A DNA stretch of 64,000 bases from Pisaster brevispinus (taxonomy: Eukaryota; Echinodermata; Asteroidea; Forcipulatida; Asteriidae). The position numbers were made by a program, and so were the translations under genes. The notes beneath the pieces were generated by a model. It was given only the letters and a program-made list of their open reading frames with translations. It did no database searches and was not told the origin of the DNA. The stretch spans positions 10,178,258-10,242,257 of the forward strand of contig JAMKCF010000001.1 in assembly GCA_023634235.1 (NCBI GenBank), written 5' to 3'. Positions 38,901 through 50,900 of this stretch are shown one piece after another. The first letter of the stretch is position 1. Every line of letters begins with the position of its first letter.

Positions 38901-41900
38901 AAACCATACTGAGTTACGGTTCCGATGCTCTAAATTCCCAACTCACAGGATCCCTATTTTACAGGGATACCGCCGGAAGGTTTGATAATGCCAATCCTAT
39001 GGCCCCGGATGGTGCAGTCAACGAGGGACTAAAGAAAAGATACAAATTTACAAAGAATAGCAACGTGGTGGACATGGTAGGCCCCATACACAGCGACATC
39101 TTCTTTCAGGACCGACACATGTTGAACGGAGTGGATGTTAAACTGAAATTCATCCGCAGCAGCGATTCCTTCTGTCTCATGGCAACGGGAGCCAACCCCG
39201 CCTACAAGGTAAAGATTATAAACGCCTCCGTATTTGCAAGAAAGGTGAGAGTAAGCTCCGGGGTCATGATGGGTCACATGAAAGCTTTGCAGAAAGGAAC
39301 CGCCAAGTACCCACTCAAACGGAACCTCTGCAAGATGGTCTCTATCCCACGCGGTAACCTATCGCTGACGCAGGATCATATATTTCTGGGACAACTTCCA
39401 ACTCGCATCGTGGTAGGATGCGTGTCCAACGAGGCGTTCAATGGGAGGTACGGCAAAAACCCTTTCAACTTTCAGCATTTTAACGTGAACTATTTAACCG
39501 TACACCTCGATGGTGAGCAGATTCCGTACACTCCCCTGAAACCTAATTACACCGCGGCCGGAGGAGGAAACTACATCAGAGCCTACCACACTCTCTTCTC
39601 AGGTACTGATAAAACGTACCAGGACGACGGCAACACCATCACTCGTGAGGACTACAAGGGAGGGTACACATTGTACGCCTTTGATTTGAGCCCAGACTTA
39701 TCCATTGGAGGACACCTCAATCTGGTCAAACACGGTAACCTTCGCCTTGACGTCCATTTTGCCAATGCTCTGGACCAGACAATCAACGTGATCATCTACG
39801 CAGAATTCAACAACATTTTGGAGATCGATCAGTCCCGTAACGTCATCTTTGACTACAGCAGTTAAATCACGCAATGGATACTCGAGAGATCACCGATATA
39901 TTAAAGCGAGACCCCTTCACCCGGCCGTATTTCAGAGGAGTTTTTGCTTGTAATCAACTACCCAAACAACACCTTCCACGTCCAACCGTTCTTGTCGTAA
40001 ACACGGACCCCTCGGATAAGCCCGGTCAGCACTGGGTGGGAATCTACATCGATCAGAATGGGGTGGGTGAATACTTTGATTCCTATGGACAACCCCCAAA
40101 AGTGCTACAGATTTCTCGTTTTCTTCAGAAGAATACCAAGCACTGCATCTATAATGCAAGACACCTACAGGGCACATTTTCTACAGTGTGCGGACAGTAC
40201 GTCATCTTCTTCCATTTGCACCGATGTCGGGACCTGAGCATGACAAAGATTACCCAATTGTTTTCTTCGGACACAGAGGATAATGACTTTAATGTGAATG
40301 ACTTTGTTAGAAAACACTATCCCCGTAGCAAACCGCAGGTGTATGATGCAAACTTTATTGTCCAACAATTTTCACGGGCTTATTATAATGCTTAAAGTAA
40401 TGTTTTAATTTAATTTCATTTAAGTAAGTAAGTCAATTGTGGGTTTAGAAGTTGTTAATTTGCACCTTTTTTCTTAAACTAATGATGCTTTTCTTTTAAT
40501 GTTTTACTAATGAATATGTAGATTTTTTGATGTATTGTTGATAAAGAATAAAATATTTTTGAAACTGTATATTGCCCGTTGACCACTTAAGGAATGTTCT
40601 GGTGAGTTCCGGTTGGTTTTAGGCACCCCGTGTCGTCTATTATATATGTGTTTTGCGTCTAATAACCCTTTCTAACTTCCCTCCCCCTAACATTTACTAC
40701 TAACTACTAATCAATACATAAAAATACACACACAAATAAAAGCACACAAACGCAAAGTTATTCATTTTTAAAACATTTTATTCCAATTCAATTCACCAAC
40801 ATGTAAACACATTTCTTTTCTTATTATTTAGAATCATCAAATAAAAAAATTATTAAAAAAGTACTCATTTTATGCAATTCACTTGTCAATACTAATAATG
40901 ATAATATTAATGAAAACACTGCAAACCACCACCACCATGAAAGTTCAATCAAGCATCCAACTGTTGCATAGTACTGTCAATGAGTTCAGTTAAATTGTTG
41001 AAGAATGTAGAATAGAACGAACGGGCAATGTCATCTGGATCCTCACGCCACTCGTCCAAGACTTCCTTGATTACCACGTGTTTATCAATGTTCTGACCAT
41101 CTTCGCTTGATTCGGTCACATTGAGGCTGATGTTTACTGCATCGAAAATGTCAATGACCTTGTCCGGTTTTACACATGACGCTGCATCTGAATACCACTC
41201 GTCTACGTAGTCATAAAGATTGGATGCTGGACTTACACCAAAGAATAGGCACTGATGTTCGTCTTGGGTCCCCCAGAACATCTCACATCCTTCGCATCCT
41301 AAGGCATCCTGATTAGCGTACACGAGCCTCAGTATCTCGTCCGTGACGATCTTGGTCAGGATTCGTTTGATGACCATTTTGACGGAGGATAAACCCTCAG
41401 TGACACCAGTGCTGGTGGGTAGGGTACATGCTGTATCATATTCTGAAACGAGGAATGAACAAAGCGTCATTAGTTGGAAAGCAAATGATTTAAATCATTC
41501 CCAGAGCTTTGGTTATGGCACTACTCTGACCGGCCAACATCATCCATTCTTCGGGAGTAAGATTCAATCCCTTCTTCCCAGCCAGTAATCGGGTCTTGTG
41601 ATGGTTCAAGTAATACTCTCTGATGTTAACGAAGGGGCGACCCTTGAATCGTTTAACATAAGCGTAACGCTCACCTCCAATCTTGAATCTCTTGGCGTTA
41701 TTCTCGTTCTCCACCTCGTCGGGGTCCGGGGCGTAGACTCGTTTGACGGTGTCTTTCCCTTTCACTCCAGAGACGGATGCTGCTTGACCGTCTGGCTTGG
41801 ATTGAGATGATGGTGACTCGGTCAACTCATTAACTGCTGCAGCCAGAATGTCAACGTCGGTCGAGTTCACCACTCTTCTCTGCTCACGCTGCACCGGTAT

Positions 41901-44900
41901 ATTGGGTAGGGTCCATACACTTTCTCGGGTGTAGACGTTGAAATAGTAAGCTCTCTCTGCAGTCGCACTGAATCCTTCACGCCATCCATTTTTGACGTGA
42001 TCGTGTGTAAGTTTCTTCACACAGTCAAATGGTCCAACATCTGTCAGAGATGTTGGGGCGGTAGGTGGTTCTGGAGATTGAGATGACTCCGCACAGATAG
42101 GTAGTGTTACGTTAGCTTGTCCAGCCATCGTGCACTGATACAGCAGAAGTAAAGTTGTAGGAGCTCGAGTCAGATGTCTTCTTTCTATCACCAGCGATAT
42201 GGAATGGTGATTGAACACCAAAGCGTATCTTTTAGTCTTCCCGGTCTGGGCGATAAAAACATGATTGACCAATCAGCACACAGAATCAGTCTTACGTAAT
42301 GTCTTGTCGAAACTTGTCCGTGACGTCACACGGGTGACTTCATTCATCACGTCGTAAACACGTCTTTTGTTTGCCCCCGACCTGCCCGGGCCTGCCGGTC
42401 AGGTTGGGGGTGTACGTACGGTGTTAATGAACGATTCTACAAATGGATTTAATAGGTGGCTCCTAAAAGGAGCCCGCTTCTACGACAGAAGAAACGGAAT
42501 CGGTGCAACACTGGTCCGGATTATTAGCCAAACCATATAGGTACCACGGTTTCAGAAAGGGTTGAATCTTTATTAAACTCAATGTCTTCAACTCTTTCCT
42601 TTGCAACAGTTCTATCCGTTGCGTGATGATCTCCTTCCGTCACTTTATGGTGACTTTATTTCTATGTCTGTCACCCATCGCTCCTTCGAAAACAGTCCTC
42701 AGCAATAACCGGCTTCGGTCAGTTTTGCTCTCAGTACTGCTTTAGAATCAGCTTCGCGCAATCTACCTTTCCATCCACATTTTCATCTCCTTTGTTCCCA
42801 ACTTCCTATTCATCATACGTTTTTCCATGCACAGACCGTGGATGCTCAGTCAGCCAGAACACCTTGACCATACCATATGCACACACATTAGGGTGCACCA
42901 CCACACCACTGCTCATTCCATGGGGGTGCACCAATACAATGGATCGCACCACTGTAGTCCACCGCACCCCTATTGGGGTGCACTAAAACAAGGCACCACG
43001 AAAGGCACCACTGCACCACAATGGCACCACTGCACAGTGAATGGGGGTGCACTTTACACACTCTACACTACTGACGCGGAAACCACAGATGCTTTTCCCG
43101 GTGGTATTGGTCTTTCATACCGGGTTTAATTACATCATCAAGACTGTCGCCCGATATGGCCATGTAGGCCGAATCCGTGTCCATCTCGCACATCTGAAAA
43201 TCGAGTGGATCGACAAACTGCATAAGGAAGTCAAAGTAAAACTCGAGCATGCGTAATTTAGCGTATTGATAGACGAAGAAACCAATCTGAATGGGGAGGT
43301 TTAAATTGATCACATTTTTGAACATGTCGGCCTCGTACATCCCTCCACCTATTGAATGAAGTGCCTTAAAGTGTTTGTCATTGATCTTGGCAAGGGCATC
43401 TGCATCAGAACACACTTGAACATTTACATGTTTTAACTGATCAGTCACCGTTTTCCCATAGGCCGAGTTACCAAGTAATTTCATAGTGTCTGCTATGATA
43501 GATTTATTGGGGTCACTGTCCCCAGCCCTCCTAGCTTGACTGACCCGGTCACCAAACTCTGCAAAACACGGATTGGCTTTGTATTGAATTACTTCATACA
43601 CCCTTGTGACCTCTAAACCATGCTTTAAATACCAAGACAATAGTGGGGTTGCGAGTAGCAATTTTGTCCCGAACATACTACCGATCAGACTTCTTCTTGG
43701 TTTGTTCATAATGTTCATCTCTTCGGCGTACTGCCGCATATGGTTTCCGCTATCAGCCATGGAGATGTTCACATTTTTGAATACGGGTGGCATCTCGGCA
43801 AAATACTCTTTCTTTTATTGTGGTACCCGAAGGTCGCATTCAACCAAACCAAATATGGACCCGTCCAATACCCCCTTTAAAATCTGTTTCGTGGTCATTG
43901 TCCACGCCTTACTATGTGGTAGTCTTACGGATTTCAAAAAGTGTCTCAAGTCTGGGTCGCTTGTCTGAACGTCTTGCCACTCGCATTCCCTAATTTCGAC
44001 TAAATTATACCCGAGTTCCCGTATGTAGGAAGAAGTCTTTTGGGTCTCCTCCATCAATTCCTCTCTGGTTTTGTTATTGGAAGAGTTGATCTCCTTTTTA
44101 TTGATCCGACACTTGTGCCCGTGCCAATAACACCCCTGGAACTGATAGACCGTATGGGTCTCCTGACATTACCCGTCCACTCTCAGGTTTCTACTACCCA
44201 CAGTTTTTTCTCTATGGTTGAATTGGTGTTGAATATAGAAACCATTTGTTTTGGTTTCCCAATCCAACCACTCGGTTGCCATAACCCCATATTTATGACT
44301 TCGTAAGGGTTTGAACTGATCATTTTCCTTTCGCCTTACGAAGGTCCCCACCGGCATGTTCTGCATGAGGGACCATAGATACAAGGCGTTGGCATCAAAC
44401 CCGACCACCTTCCTACATACTTTTCCACCCCTAATACGGGTTATACCAGTCTCGTGATACCTGTGGAAAATAATAGAGGGACCGCCCACAATGTTATCCC
44501 TTATTTTATAATACAGGTCTTTATTCGGAGAGTCTATCAGAGAGAAATATACATCGCGCGGTTTTGTTAGAAAAAGATGCTGCAGAGACAGCCCGGGTAC
44601 AGAGATTGCCGACTTAAACATGTCTATGCGTTTCTGTTTGTAAAACACAAACATTTTCTCGACAGCTTCGAGAAAGGGTGCCACGTCCAGATTATTATAC
44701 CATATCAAAAAATCTCTAAAAGTCTTGTGACCCTCCTCGCGCCATACCCTTTGACAATACGCGTACTCGGCTTCGGAAATATTTTCACCCTTGAGGTTGC
44801 TGTAAAATGCATCATGAGGGGGCAATTTAGGGTGGTCTAACTTGTTCAGGTCGTCAACCCACTCGTACGGAAAAAAACCCTTCGTCTGAGAGCATTCGTA

Positions 44901-47900
44901 CGCCTTCAAAAACTTGGCGTACGAACATCCGGGGGCCAAATAATTTGAAATGTCGAGAAATAATAATCTATCTGTTCGAATCGACATATACGCATTCGAT
45001 TTTCGAATGATGTATAGCTTATCGTTCCCGTGTAATTGTTGGTATAGATACCGTTTGATGACGTTGACGTCATACTTCCCAGAATTGAACCCCAGAACGG
45101 GAAGCTCGTGGATTTAGTCGTCAAATTTGATTTTGAGTTTTTCGGCTCTGGTTGTGGTTGTTGTCTGGTCCTCTGACTTAGACTTCTGAGTCGAAGGATC
45201 AGACCGATCACGCTCAAGTGCGGCTTCTTGTTCCTGTATTTGTATGGTCAGTTCATCAAAAACATATTTAAACTTCTTTTTCAAAATAGAGTACGCTTTA
45301 TCGCCCACCCCGTGTAACCAGGCTAACATGTCAGACACTAGTTTGGCTGAATCGCCGTCTGTTACAGAACAGATGGGTGTTTCGTAACCGGGAACGTTAC
45401 TAGTAAAACTGACGCTGAGTAACTCATGTTGCGCCTGGAGACCCTTTATACCCTCATAAGCCTGCTCTATCGGTTTGAAATACACCTCAAAATCGTAAGT
45501 GGCGCGATAAGGGTAGTACTTCATTTCTTCGTCTATCTCTATACCCACTTCTACCAACTCGTCGAATACAGATTCTGGGAGGCGACAGCACCCACCCGGA
45601 AAATTATGTTTGACCCCCTTGTCGCATCGCGCTACGTGCTTTTTTAAGTTGGCTGCTCTGTTGCACACTTGTTTACATTTAGGACAGGGGAAAACCTGAC
45701 TGTAATTATTCATATCTTTTATGTACGAAAAGTGCGAGTCGTACAGGTTAACGTCCATTGTTTGGTTGTGTTTACTCAGGGATCTTCTCACCAGATGGGC
45801 TACTGCTCTGTACTCCCCTTCTCCGGCCTCGTTCGCCAGAGGTTCTTCACGAACGAGACTGAACACCCTGACACTCACTTTGAATATGCGTTCAAAGTGA
45901 TGCAGGTCTTCCAAACAGACACCTTCAGTTGGACGCTTTTCCATTACTTCGGCGTATCTATCGACGAGGTATTTGGTGCGCGTTTCTAGGGCGAGTGCAG
46001 AGTTCCCTTGTTTTAGTGCAAGACATCTAAATAAACAAAAATTGTCCTTGTATCTGGCCCCGGAATTGCGACTTCTGATTAAATTGTTTAAACCCACATT
46101 GTTTGCAATGTAATCGGGTAATTGGTGCGGTGCTGCACCGATGTAAAACGGTGGCATTTTATTTGCATAAATGGTGACATTACTGATATCAGCAACGACC
46201 CACTTCGTGTCTGGGCGTGAATGCAGTGCGAGTTGTAGTACGTCCATATCGTGTATCTTTTGGAGAAATTTTTCAAAATCATCTTCTGAAGCTATAGTGA
46301 CCGGGTGGGTTAAAAAAAGCGCATTGTTAAAGCTAGAGTGGTAATAACGCAATCCGCCCGTCTCGATGTTGCGTAAAACAAACCCAAAAGACAAGTTAAG
46401 TTTTACTCTACACGAAAAAGTAGGAAAAATACCCCTTAACCCCTCTTCCAGTGACACGCCATTAGTTAAGTCTACTCCGGCATCGCTGCCGATAGACCCT
46501 ATCGGCAGAGAAGAAGGTCCCAATCGCAAATTGTAAACATCTTGGGTCTGTCGGCCTTGCAGGTAATGAGTCCTAATACTGCCCCAGTTTAAACGATAAA
46601 GAGATAATATCTCATTATCCCTATTGTCATCATTTGGGGGAATCGGAAACACGATTGAATCTTCGGGGGATAGACTGGCGCCTTTAGGCGGCGCTGGTTG
46701 TGGTTTTTTCTTAGGTGGGGGAGGGTCATGTCTCTTAATATGTCGTTTTAAACCGACTGAATTAATAAAGGATTTTCCACATGTGGGACACTCTCCCTTA
46801 AACCCCGAATGAACTTCTTTGTGACGTTTAAGAGTATACTTTCTGGCATAGGATTTTCCACAGGTATCACAAGTAAATCTAGTATTCTTAAGGCTGTTTG
46901 AATTTTTAGTTTTACCATAATACGACCTAGTACTATCCGGCTTTGGCTTCTCACCCACGATCAGCGGTTCCTCATCCGGTGTTCTTTTTCTCTTGGGTCG
47001 AACAAAGGCTGGTCTTTTCCGATCCAGTGAAATCGCACCCTTTCCTTTCTGGGGCTGTAATAATATACATTTGAAAAGAAAATAAAGAAAGTAAAATAAA
47101 AAACAAACAAAAACAATCTATACAAAACGCATTCGATACACACACTCACACTTGTTGTGTTCTGTAATGGGTTAGTGGTAAAGAAGTTGTTCTTACCCGG
47201 TCAAACGGTCTCTCGGCGATGAAGTCGTTGTCGCTGGTAATTTCAGACGATGTACTCGCCATTGGAGGTGGGGTTTCTTGGATGCTATCAGGCCAATACG
47301 AACAACCGGGTTGTGGGGACGTAACCATTTCGCATAGTTCGAGTGCATCCAAAGAACTATCTGACCAGGACGACCGGTCGGGTCCGGCGAGAGCCTCCTG
47401 TTGCCGTTGACACTGTGACAAACAAATAATAATACCACTAAGGATTCTAAACTATAACGGATGTGATAACAGATGATTCTACGGGAACGAGTTTTCACTT
47501 GGCTTATTTGTTTAATTTAATTTGTTAAATTCTTTGATTCTCTTGGATCGCCGCTGTTTCTGTTTCAGCTAGTGCCTGAACTTGACTCGCTGTATACTCT
47601 GCAGGGCTCCATTTAACATTTGGTAGCGACGCATCAATTTCCATTCGTTCTATGCTCTCCATTTGAGAGGGAGTAGGTTCAGGATCCCATTCAAAGTTGT
47701 TCTGTGACATGATGTGCGATTCCCAAGCCAATGCGGAGAGCTTCAAATGTAGACCGGGCTGATGATGTGTGAGCGGTCGTCTGATCAACACCGCTTTTAT
47801 ATAACTTGATGGTGATTAGTTGCTGACCTCTGTAACAAGTCGATACGTGTTGGACCGCGGTCAAGAGGGGGGGGGGGGGTGATGAGTTGTTCGAGTGGTT

Positions 47901-50900
47901 ATAACATTGTTCCAGCTCTGCAATCTTCGGTCATGATTAACATCGGCCCTTGCAAGTTCAAGGGCCTCGATTGTTACACAGGTCGATCAGAGATAAGCCA
48001 TGCAACAAACAAGGACATCGGCCCTTGCAAGTTCAAGGGCCTCGATTGGTACACAGGTCGATCAGAGATAAGCCATTCAACAAACAAGGCCGGGGCAAAA
48101 ACAAGTCGCACACCAACGCAAGTTGATCTCTTGGACCTTGACCACACCAGATAGCGATAACAGTGTAAATAAATGACACTAAGTATTAAAGCACGTTCAA
48201 TGACACCCGTGGTCTCTAAGATTACAAATAACTATATAACAGTACTCGGACCTTTTCTTCTTCCTCAACGGTTTATCACACGTCTTGGAAGACACCGCTT
48301 TGTTTTCACTTTGTGAAAATACAAACGAGCCGTACGCGACTCGTTTGTGCTGCGTGGTTTTATGCTGCGGCGCTCCGTGATTTCAAGAAATCACTTCCGC
48401 ACGGCCAACTGAGGGCAAACAATAACGGTTTGCCCTCAGTTACACTGTCGTGAGACATACCTTCTTGCGGTGTCTTTCAGACACCGCTCAACATGATGCC
48501 GTGCATCATGTTAACCCCCACGTCTCGGCCCTTCGGGCCTCAAGACACTGCCGTGGGCCGCACGACTCCCCACTTCGTGACTCGCCTTCATCCCCTTCGG
48601 GCATGAACCCTAAAAGGACTGTGGGCCGACTAGTTCACCTTTGCACCACTTTTCCTGGTGTGTAAATACACAACCCCATACCGCACGCCATTTTGTTTTT
48701 TGGGTGTGCAAAGTTCGTTTTTGAGTAGTGCAAACTACCCTGCACTACCCAAAATTAGGTGTGTGTGACTCCATCTATACTACTGATGCTTGTCAATATG
48801 TGACGAATAGACCGGTGACTCTTAAAAGTCAGGCTATGCATTGCAACTGCCACCAATATCCTTTAAAACAGAATGTCTTTCTATTTGCAAGTGACAGGGA
48901 GCAAAGCAACGAGCATGTCCTTATTAATATAACAGAACATTTAAAGTAGGCCTGCTTTTGATCAGCATGGGATAACATTGTGAAAAATCCAGAAGCAGAA
49001 GACATCATTTTTAAAAACTGAGAATAGATGGACTCTCCAGATTTCCACGGGCAAGGAGAAATACATGTATCATTATTAGTAAAACAAAGCTGTCTTCACT
49101 CTTTGTTTGCACAGGTTTTCAAGAAGAGTGTTGTGGCTTCGAGTTGCCTACACTAATAACGACCCACGAGTTGTTGCATCATACTTCATGAACTTTGTGA
49201 CAGAAAATGCTGGTAAGACCATAGTACATCCAGATGTCACACACACAATCAAAAATGTGAATAAAATATAACACTGGAAGAATAAAAATATGAAAATATA
49301 GTATATGAAATCGCACAACTTTACTGTTTACATTACAGGTGTTCCTAGATGCATACAGATGGACAGGGGTACGGAGAATGTAATGATAGAGGACATCCAA
49401 GTGGCTTTTCACTCAGTTTCTGGCAATCCTGATGGCACCTGTATTATAAAGAGTACCTCTCCCCACAATCAGGTAAGCTGCTTATGTTTTTTTTTTTGTA
49501 TGTTTGTGATTTGTTTTAACTAGCTGCCTTCTGACTGTAATTTGAATTTAAGGTAAATTAACAATTAACATTGTCCAAAGTGGTCTTCAAACAATTCATT
49601 GTTTTAATTTTAATTAACATGACATGTGCATTTCCATAATAACAAACTCGTCAATCAATGAGATTATTCATCCAATTTGTTTTTTGCAACTGTACAACTG
49701 AGAATCCAAAGAAACTTTGACAAATATTGTATGTAAAAATGGTATCTCTGCCCATTTTTGTAGCCTTTAGTACACTCAACTACTCTAATTCAAATTCAAA
49801 ACTAATCGATATATTCCCTTCATATTTTGATTGGCTGTTCTGGGCATTTTTTTGTAGCGCATCGAGCGGTTTTTGAGAACTTTGTTCGACATGATGACCA
49901 ACTTCTGGATCGACACTTTTCGGCAGATGGTTGAGGATGGGATGTTGGATTGCACCTCCCCATTGCATATGTGAGTTTCAGACAGATATCTGTCTAGGCC
50001 TACCAACAGAGACTTATGAAGGAACCACATCACACCCACTTACTTTTTTCAATGTCAAGAAATAAACACCCAATCAACAGCTGCATTATGTTGATTGTGT
50101 TTTGTTGCTGAACTTGTTTATTGACAGCATGATGGTTCCTTCATAAGTCTCTCTTAATGAAATTGAAACATGCACAGGGCCCCACCAATTTCAGTAAGAG
50201 TAATTGAAGTGTTATAATATGTCTTGGCTTGCTGAAGCTACCTATTTTGACCATCAAGGTTGAGGTATGTTGTTGTGGTTTGGACTGTGGTCAATTAAGA
50301 TTATGCACACAGGGTGAGAAGTCAACCTCAGAGCAACCAATGTAAATCGTTTGTAGTCTGCTCTGATTATGACAATAGCTGAAAACAAAGGAATACTTGA
50401 ACAGGGTTTATGGTTTTGTTTCTCAGTTGTGAAGGAAGCTATTAAAGTAAACTATAAGTCTAGCCACTGTAGTTATTTGAGTTGCATCTGGTGTTTCAAT
50501 AAAATAATCTTACACATAACTAACTAACCTCCAATTCCCGCCGCAACCCCCGGGATCCCGGCGGCTTCATACTCTATGAATTCTTTCAAAAGGATTGAAT
50601 AAACTCTTGAATATGCCAGTACACAAGAGGTCACGCTCTGGCCGAAGGGTTCATTAAAACACAGTCCCTTGCCAGAGGGATTAACGTCTGAATAAGCAAA
50701 GCGACAACAAAATAAGTCTGGTAGGTGTTGGGCAATTAGGTCTGTCAATTGTTAAGGGATTACCCTAGTAATTTTGTGACTCACTGAAAGTCAGGCACTT
50801 GATTAGTATAGTATTTTATCGGGAGTAAAACAAAATCTAAATCATTTCTATAATTCATGCTAAATTAAATTTGTTCAAACTCTCCAGATTTGGATGATCA

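Larger units (their letters stand above)
26369..43072. mobile_element. Polinton/Maverick element B (inner)
   Basis: 16704 bp, starting AGTAGTGTAGAG and ending with its inverse, flanked by the perfect 6-bp duplication GACGCG (26363-26368, 43073-43078). It lies in the polB gene of Polinton A. Gene order: PolB on plus, then a plus-strand late cluster (ATPase to protease), then convergent minus-strand CxxC and WW-PC4 genes, the same plan as A. Termini of A and B share no obvious sequence beyond AGTAGT, and proteins differ substantially, so these are two families and not a duplication. All genes are open except one shift in PolB; the termini are almost identical to each other, so insertion is recent. 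Confidence 0.96.
16497..48784. mobile_element. Polinton/Maverick element A (outer, interrupted)
   Basis: The element starts AGTAGTATAGATGG and ends with its inverse, and is flanked by the perfect 6-bp duplication GATGCT (16491-16496 and 48785-48790), the length made by Polinton integrases. Removing the inner element B leaves about 15.6 kb, the usual Polinton size. It encodes the full set: PolB, integrase, packaging ATPase, major and minor capsid proteins and adenain-like protease, plus accessory genes. It sits 38 bp inside an intron of the integrase-like host gene. Capsid, ATPase and integrase reading frames are open, while PolB is broken, so A cannot transpose autonomously now. Relatives are the animal adintoviruses. 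Confidence 0.95.

Noticed and set aside
42792..43129. ORFs in the B terminal repeats (and mirror at 26306-26649)
   Set aside because: They exist only because GGTGC-type repeats lack stops; His/Pro/Thr-rich products follow from the repeat, and both ends give the same ORF.
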